Assembly (NCBI RefSeq): GCF_963669205.1
Contig: NZ_OY769915.1
Span: forward strand, 5,846,501 to 5,910,500
Direction of reading: 5' to 3'
Origin: an uncultured Roseibium sp.
GTDB lineage: Bacteria; Pseudomonadota; Alphaproteobacteria; Rhizobiales; Stappiaceae
DNA length: 64,000 bases
A program made the position numbers and the translations under genes. This document shows positions 59,424 through 64,000 of the stretch, in pieces. Position 1 is the first letter of the stretch. Every line of letters starts with the position of its first letter. The notes beneath the pieces were generated by a model. It saw nothing but the letters and a program-made list of their open reading frames with translations. It was not told the DNA's origin and did not search any database.

Positions 59424-59590
59424 TTCAACACCCTCCACTCAAGCTGTTCTTCGATACGCAAAAGGTGCTACTGAAGGAGAGGATATTCAAATTAAGTATT
59501 TTTAAGAAAATAGCGTAAATTCTTAAGTTGTATTACTTTTTCCGGTTCATTTAATTGGAGAGGGCACAATGGCTAATGCTGCGGTCACGA

Positions 59591-60157
59591 TCAGGCTTGT
59601 GCAAGCCTCGGCGTGAGATCGCCGAATACGTCCGGCCGCCCCTGAACCTTGGCGATCAGCATCGCGCCTTCGAGCTGAGCGAGGATAGCCAGGCTTTGTC
59701 TGGTCAGGTCGTCGTCAGGGATGCCTGCACCCCAGTCCGATTGCCGCAATCCCCTTGTCAGCCAGGCAACAGTCCGGTCGAAAAACGCCTTCGCTTCGCT
59801 CACGACGGCTTCCGGCAGGCCGGAGGACTCGGCAGCAAGAATACCGCACAGGCACATCTGCCCATCCTGCCCAAGGGATCTTGCGAATTCTCCGTGCAGT
59901 TTCAGGATCAATGCCTCGGCTGACATGACCGGTTCCTCGGGATCGCCAAGCAGATCCAGAAACCTCTCCGTATATCTCCTGGCAACCCTGGCACCGAGAT
60001 CGGCCTTGGTCGGAAAATAATAGTGCACGCTTGAACTCTTCACGCCGACGCCGGAGGCGAGGTCCCGGAAACTGAAACCGTTGTAGCCGTTCTGACGGAT
60101 AAGAGCTTCCGCGAGATCGAGGATTCTTTCTTCTGTATCTGCGGTGGATGCGGTCAC
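59591..60157 (-). CDS. TetR-family regulator divergent from the SDR gene
   Basis: 188 residues. HTH: RILDLAEALIRQNGYNGFSFRDLASGVGVKSSSVHYYFPTKADLGARV (about 11-58). The ligand domain has GQDGQMCLCGILAAESSGLPEAVVSEAKAFFDRTVAWL, the shape of the TetR_C_6-like group with a CxC pair (Cys in MCLCG) that may sense thiol-reactive or metal signals; that is speculation. The start is GTG at 60157 with GGAG eight bases upstream. Two operator-like palindromes with CTATC/GATAG arms lie between it and the SDR gene. Likely a local repressor of both genes. Confidence 0.92.
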   Translation of the reverse strand: MTASTADTEERILDLAEALIRQNGYNGFSFRDLASGVGVKSSSVHYYFPTKADLGARVARRYTERFLDLLGDPEEPVMSAEALILKLHGEFARSLGQDGQMCLCGILAAESSGLPEAVVSEAKAFFDRTVAWLTRGLRQSDWGAGIPDDDLTRQSLAILAQLEGAMLIAKVQGRPDVFGDLTPRLAQA

Positions 60158-60170
60158 GGAACGATCTCCT

Positions 60171-60190
60171 TATCTATCGACTGATAGATA
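60171..60190. promoter_or_regulatory. TetR operator O1
   Basis: TATCTATC-GACT-GATAGATA is a perfect 20-bp inverted repeat 14 bases before the TetR gene start. Confidence 0.75.
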
Positions 60191-60236
60191 GGCCTTGACA
60201 ACACGAAGCGCAACAACGATATGTCGCCCATCTAAC

Positions 60237-60256
60237 TACCTATCAGTAGATAGATA
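60237..60256. promoter_or_regulatory. TetR operator O2
   Basis: TACCTATC-AGTA-GATAGATA repeats O1 with one mismatch in the left arm, 33 bases before the SDR start. With O1 it would allow coordinate repression of both divergent promoters. Confidence 0.72.
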
Positions 60257-60288
60257 AATATGATTGAACGGCGAACCGGAGACAAACA

Positions 60289-61056
60289 ATGACCAACAGC
60301 ATTGCGATCATTCAGGGCGGAACGTCAGGCATGGGCCTGGCAACGGCACATCGCCTCGCGGCCCGGGGCATTCCTCTTGTTTTGATTGGGCGGAACCCGG
60401 ACAAGCTGTCCACCGCGCGCGCGCAGCTGGAATCCATGCACCAGGTTGACGTCGACACATGGCGGGCGGACGTGACCCGGGCTGACGATGTCGAGGAACT
60501 GATCGACAGGATCGGCAATCTGGACCAGCCGGTCGGATACCTGGTCAACGCGGCAGGTTATTTCAGCCCCAAACCGTTCCTGGACCACTCGGGCGACGAT
60601 TTCGACCTGTACCATGCCTTCAACAGGGGAACCTTCCTGATCACGCAGGCTGTTGCCCGGAAAATGGCGGAGACCGGAAAGGGGTCTGTCGTCAATCTCG
60701 GATCAATGTGGGCGCACCAGGCCGTCAAGGCGACACCGTCGTCTGCCTATTCGATGGCAAAGGCAGGCCTGCACGCCTTCACGCAGCACCTGGCGATGGA
60801 ACTTGGAGACCAGGGCATTCGCGTCAACGCGGTCGCGCCCGCCGTCGTCGAAACGCCCATCTACGGCGCCTTCATTCCGGAAGACCAGATATCGGCAACC
60901 CTGAAAAAGGGATTTGATGCCTTTCACCCCATCGGGCGCATCGGGACAGCCGAAGATGTTGCCTCTGCGGTGGACTTCCTGCTTTCCGACGAGGCCGGCT
61001 GGGTAACGGGTGCCATTTGGGACGTTGACGGCGGTGTCATGGCGGGCCGGAACTAG
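60289..61056 (+). CDS. SDR-family oxidoreductase
   Basis: 255 residues. Classical short-chain dehydrogenase: nucleotide motif QGGTSGMGLATA (TGxxxGxG variant, residues 9-20), GRNPDKL suggests NADP preference by its Arg, NAAGYF (NAG motif), catalytic Ser in NLGSMWAHQ, and YSMAK with catalytic Tyr and Lys. C-terminal VDFLLSDEAGWVTGAIWDVDGGVMAG is standard for FabG-like enzymes. Substrate unknown. The gene sits divergent from a TetR regulator with two matching palindromes, pointing to induction by a substrate or toxic compound. GGAG precedes the ATG. It ends before the convergent YchJ-like gene. Confidence 0.92.
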   Translation: MTNSIAIIQGGTSGMGLATAHRLAARGIPLVLIGRNPDKLSTARAQLESMHQVDVDTWRADVTRADDVEELIDRIGNLDQPVGYLVNAAGYFSPKPFLDHSGDDFDLYHAFNRGTFLITQAVARKMAETGKGSVVNLGSMWAHQAVKATPSSAYSMAKAGLHAFTQHLAMELGDQGIRVNAVAPAVVETPIYGAFIPEDQISATLKKGFDAFHPIGRIGTAEDVASAVDFLLSDEAGWVTGAIWDVDGGVMAGRN

Positions 61057-61098
61057 GCCGGCCATCAGGAAAATGGGGGCGCCGCTGTCGCGCGCCCC

Positions 61099-61497
61099 TC
61101 ATTCCGGGATGGCCTCCACGTAGTACCAGTGGCCTGCCTTCTTCCGGAACCGGCTGAGCTCGCGATGCGTGTTCAGCTTGCCTGCGGCAAGGAATTTCGC
61201 CTCGAACAACACCGTCCCTTCCCTGTCGGCAGTCTCACCTCCGTGAACCTGCAGAACCGTCAAGCCGGTCCAGTGGTTTTCGCGCGCCCATTGCATTGTT
61301 GCGGTCTCGTCGAAACCGGTCCGGTTCTTTGGCCACAAGGTGTCCTTCAGATAGGAGATGTTCAAGGTGACATAGGCCGAATACCGGGAGCGCATGAGCG
61401 CCTCCGCGGTCTCGGCATTTGCAAGGCCGGACAGAAGCGGACCGCAGCAGGTCGCAAGGGTTTTGCCGCTGCCGCACGGGCACATGTCAGTCGTCAT
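61099..61497 (-). CDS. YchJ-family SEC-C motif protein
   Basis: 132 residues. The N-terminal SEC-C zinc motif is MCPCGSGKTLATCCGPLLSG (CxC ... CC), followed by the YchJ middle domain AEALMRSRYSAYVTLNISYLKDTLWP and REGTVLFEAKFLAAGKLNTHRELSRFRKKAGHWYYVEA. These are small zinc-binding proteins of unknown role (YchJ/UPF0225). The start at 61497 (MTTDMCPCG) is preferred; an open frame of 40 more codons upstream has no family likeness. It is divergent from the frameshifted nuclease-like gene. Length is near that of E. coli YchJ (about 150). Confidence 0.88.
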   Translation of the reverse strand: MTTDMCPCGSGKTLATCCGPLLSGLANAETAEALMRSRYSAYVTLNISYLKDTLWPKNRTGFDETATMQWARENHWTGLTVLQVHGGETADREGTVLFEAKFLAAGKLNTHRELSRFRKKAGHWYYVEAIPE

Positions 61498-61594
61498 CAA
61501 GATCCATGGTTCCAGGCACTTCGTCGGATTGACTATCACCAAATGCACGAAACCGCTATCGTTAAGCATCTGAATAGTCTCAAGGTCCGGCGGC

Positions 61595-62565
61595 ATGAAA
61601 CTGGCCACATTCAACATTGAATCCTACGGCTGCGACCGGTTCGACCCTGCCGGCCTGAGACCGAGGATCGGGGCCTTGCGCCCAAGGATCGAAGAACTCG
61701 ATGCGGACTCCTGTGCCTACAGGAAGTCAACGCACAAAAGGTGAAGGGTGTCGCGCGGCGGCAGTTTCTCGCGCTCGATCTGCTGCTTTCAGGCACGCGC
61801 TATGAAACCTATCACCGCGCGGCAAGTGAACGCGCGCCCGGAAAGGGTCCCGGGGACAGGCACAATCTCGTCATTTTGTCCCGCCATCCGATCACTGCGC
61901 AGGAGAGCCTGTTCCAGCAGCGCGCGCACCCCCCGCTCTGGCAGCCGTCAACGGCGATACCCGGATATGACGAACCGCAGCATGTCACGTTCGAGCGTCC
62001 GATCCTGAGATCGGAGATCGACGTCGGCGGATTGAAACCTCTCCATCTGTTCGTGGTACATCTGCGCGCACCGATCGCCGCGATGATCCGGGGCGGCAAA
62101 ACCGAGGAGCGCACCTGGAAAACCACGTCGGCCTGGGCGGAAGGCTACCTGCTTTCGGTCCTGAAACAGTCCGCACAGGCACTGGAGTTGCGCCTTGCGG
62201 TCGAGGCCCTGTTCGACAGGGACGAAAAGGCCCGGATTATCCTGACGGGTGACTTCAACGCGACAGGTGAAACCGGCACCCTGCGTCTCTTGCGCGCGGA
62301 CCCGGACGATACCGCGTCTCCGGACTGGGTGCATCGCAGGTTGTTTCAGCTGGACGCCTCGCTTCCGTTGCCGGAGCGCCAGACGGTCATTCACCGCGGA
62401 AAAGGCCAGGCCCTCGACCATATCCTTGCAAGCGGCACGATGACCGATCGCGTCGTGGATGTACGTGTCTTCAATGACGGCCTGCCCGACGAGGTGTTCG
62501 AAGCAGATGATGACGCCTACGCCGGTTCCTTTCACGCGGCAATGCGCGCGCAATTCGACATGTGA
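61595..62565 (+). pseudogene. Endonuclease/exonuclease/phosphatase-family gene with a frameshift
   Basis: The start ATG at 61595 gives MKLATFNIESYGCDRFDPAG, the usual EEP opening with the metal-binding Asn. After GAC (61706-61708) the frame must change by one base: the continuing family match, LCLQEVNAQKVKGV with the catalytic Glu, is read from 61711 in another frame. A single base seems to have been lost between 61708 and 61709; in the original frame translation stops about 14 codons later. Downstream, ILTGDFNATGETGTLRLL, HRGKGQALDHILAS and a C-terminal GSFHAAMRA (where SDH is usual) complete the fold. The gene is either recently inactivated or the base is a sequencing error. RBS is weak. 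Confidence 0.82.
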
Positions 62566-62606
62566 CGCTACGCGCTGCCACGAATGCGGTTCCGCATCCC
62601 TTGCCG

Positions 62607-62975
62607 TCAATCCGCCGAAAGAGAGTCGATATAGCTGGCGAGGTTCGCGATCTCGACATTGCCGAGATTCATGTTCGGCATTTTCGGATGCGGGTCTTTC
62701 AGGAAGGTGGCAAGTGAAGCCCGGGTCCAGTCGGGGTCCTTGGCTATGTCATAGAAACTCGGCAACGACACGCTTGCGGCCGTCGGCTGATCGTCGGCGA
62801 CCAGATGACAGGACGAACACCACTGCAGCGCCAGTATCTTTCCCGTCGCCGGATCGGCGGCGTGGACAGGTGCTGAACTGACAGGAGCCGCCAGCATCAA
62901 GGCTGCAAGCCAGCAGACGGCCCAGCTCCTCGCTGTCCGGGTAGCCGGGTTTTTGGTGTTCACGCACCGGAACAT
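62607..62975 (-). CDS. Periplasmic mono-haem cytochrome c
   Basis: 122 residues. Signal peptide (hydrophobic WAVCWLAALMLAAPVSSAPVHA), then one class I cytochrome c domain: GKILALQWCSSCHLVADDQPTAAS with the CxxCH haem motif, a Met ligand probably in HPKMPNMNL, and a C-terminal EIANLASYIDSL helix. It carries electrons in the periplasm. The start at 62975 (MFRCVNTKN) is fixed by AAGGAGG directly upstream; a longer reading is not used. It is divergent from the gamma-glutamyltransferase gene and convergent with the frameshifted nuclease-like gene. Redox partner unknown. Confidence 0.9.
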   Translation of the reverse strand: MFRCVNTKNPATRTARSWAVCWLAALMLAAPVSSAPVHAADPATGKILALQWCSSCHLVADDQPTAASVSLPSFYDIAKDPDWTRASLATFLKDPHPKMPNMNLGNVEIANLASYIDSLSAD

Positions 62976-63149
62976 GAAGGCCTCCTTGTAATTGTGAACC
63001 AACTCACACACGTGAGAGTGACCTAGCTGTCGCCTACCGGCCTTGCGGTGGATCAAACAAATCGAACAACTTCAACTTACACGTGATTTTGTATTGCGAC
63101 ACATCCTGAACTGCGACACAGTCACAACGATATGGCATGGGAGAATGAC

Positions 63150-64000
63150 ATGGCTCGCCGCTTGAAAATCGCGATATTCGCCGCCGCTGCGGTGTTGGCG
63201 CTTACCTCGGTCCACGCATCGGCGCAGACCGCTCCGATTTACTCCCAGACGGATCTGTTCCATCCGGTGACATCCGAGAACGGCATGGTTGCCAGCCAGG
63301 AGGCAATCGCAACCGCCGTTGGTGTGGAGATCCTCAAGAAAGGCGGCAACGCGGTCGACGCTGCCATAGCGACCGGCTTTGCCCTGGCGGTCACTTTGCC
63401 GCGCGCGGGCAATCTCGGCGGTGGCGGCTTCATGATGATCCACATGGCCGAAAGCGGCGAAACCCATGCGCTTGATTACCGCGAAAAGGCACCGGCCGGT
63501 GCGTTCAAGGACATGTTTCTCGGACCGGACGGCGAGCCGGACAAGCAAAAGTCCCGCTTTTCCGGGCTCGCCATCGGTGTTCCGGGGACCGTTGCCGGCT
63601 TTGCAGAGGCCTTCGAAAAACACGGCAGCGGCAACGTGACCTGGCAGGAGCTCATTGCTCCGGCAATCGAACTGGCCGGATCCGGCATCAGTGTGACCAC
63701 CAGCCTCTCGGACGCGCTGTCCGCGCGCGCCGAGCGGCTCACCGCCGACCCGGCCACTTCCGAGATTTTCTTCAAGGCAGGCGGGGTTCCCTATCAGCCC
63801 GGCGAAACGCTCGTCCAGGCGGATCTGGCCGGAACCCTACAATTGATATCCGAGAAAGGTGCGGCCGGGTTTTACCAGGGCGACGTGGCCGAAAAAATCG
63901 CGAGCAAGGTTCAGGCGGCAGGCGGCAGCATGACTGTCGAAGACCTTGCAAGCTACGAACCCGTCTGGCGTGAGCCGGTGACCGGCAGTTACCGGGGCTA
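63150..64000 (+). CDS. ggt: Gamma-glutamyltransferase, N-terminal part
   Basis: The gene starts at ATG 63150 after GGGAG and runs off the right edge; 283 residues are visible. A signal peptide (MARRLKIAIFAAAAVLALTS, cleavage near HASAQ) is followed by gamma-glutamyltransferase features: GMVASQEAIATAVGVEILKKGGNAVDAAIATGFALAVTLPRAGNLGGGGFMMIH, LDYREKAPAGA, and IGVPGTVAGFAEAFEKHGS. The enzyme is a periplasmic Ntn hydrolase that transfers or hydrolyses the gamma-glutamyl group of glutathione; it self-cleaves before a Thr that is beyond the window. The large-subunit region here is intact. It is divergent from the cytochrome c gene. Confidence 0.95.
   Translation, partial: MARRLKIAIFAAAAVLALTSVHASAQTAPIYSQTDLFHPVTSENGMVASQEAIATAVGVEILKKGGNAVDAAIATGFALAVTLPRAGNLGGGGFMMIHMAESGETHALDYREKAPAGAFKDMFLGPDGEPDKQKSRFSGLAIGVPGTVAGFAEAFEKHGSGNVTWQELIAPAIELAGSGISVTTSLSDALSARAERLTADPATSEIFFKAGGVPYQPGETLVQADLAGTLQLISEKGAAGFYQGDVAEKIASKVQAAGGSMTVEDLASYEPVWREPVTGSYRG

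Overview
The window is a GC-rich stretch of an alphaproteobacterial chromosome. The best fit is Hyphomicrobiales, probably a marine Stappiaceae member of the Roseibium/Labrenzia type. This rests on gene content and order: three ethylmalonyl-CoA pathway genes, an Omp2-like porin, aroK-aroB-CorC divergent from xerD, cobS-cobT next to a J-domain gene and bolA, a VPxPA-CTERM protein, and an IalB-family protein. The genus call is inference. I see no rRNA, tRNA, CRISPR array, prophage or intact transposase.

Layout. 0-3.8 kb: the end of an enolase-superfamily dehydratase, a DinB-fold protein, then an inorganic-carbon cassette on the minus strand (SbtA-type bicarbonate permease, SbtB-like PII protein, beta-carbonic anhydrase) and a small orphan. 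3.9-7.5 kb: ethylmalonyl-CoA mutase (ecm) and crotonyl-CoA carboxylase/reductase (ccr), divergent from a shared 282-bp region. A third gene of the pathway, mesaconyl-CoA hydratase (mch), lies at 35.3 kb. 8-13 kb: envelope proteins (CAP lipoprotein, SH3 protein, secreted orphan, GH25 lipoprotein, porin) and a TetR regulator. 13.4-22.4 kb: exonuclease III, a class IV transaminase resembling (R)-amine transaminases, a quinone oxidoreductase, a TrmH-type methyltransferase, an MFS pump behind a SoxR-box-like promoter, an ECF sigma factor, an IalB-like protein, rlmN and a cytochrome P460-like protein. 22.5-26 kb: a two-subunit molybdenum hydroxylase with a divergent TetR. 26-32 kb: a tandem 0.4-kb duplication, argG, a ferredoxin-like gene, a MITE-like element, folP-folK and a marR-MFS pair.

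32-44 kb: typA, a block of dispersed repeats, mch, a LuxR-type regulator, a secreted amidase, an L,D-transpeptidase, accA, a DUF3108 protein, rpmB and a queuosine-precursor transporter. 44-53.5 kb: a phytase-like esterase, cobT-cobS, a J-domain protein, a second MITE-like element, bolA, a CorC/CNNM-type protein, aroB, aroK, a 47-residue membrane peptide and xerD. 53.6-64 kb: an acyl-CoA synthetase, a GNAT-like protein with a polysaccharide flippase, a VPxPA-CTERM protein, a 48-residue gene, a TetR-SDR divergent pair with two operator palindromes, a YchJ-like protein, a frameshifted endonuclease/exonuclease/phosphatase gene, a cytochrome c and the start of a gamma-glutamyltransferase.

How the parts fit. 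The clearest functional theme is carbon assimilation: bicarbonate uptake and CO2/HCO3- interconversion sit beside the reductive carboxylase of the ethylmalonyl-CoA pathway. That arrangement is the strongest candidate here for an under-described module. The second theme is non-coding structure: two CTAG-flanked inverted-repeat elements, a dispersed repeat family at four places, and many perfect operator-like palindromes in front of regulators.
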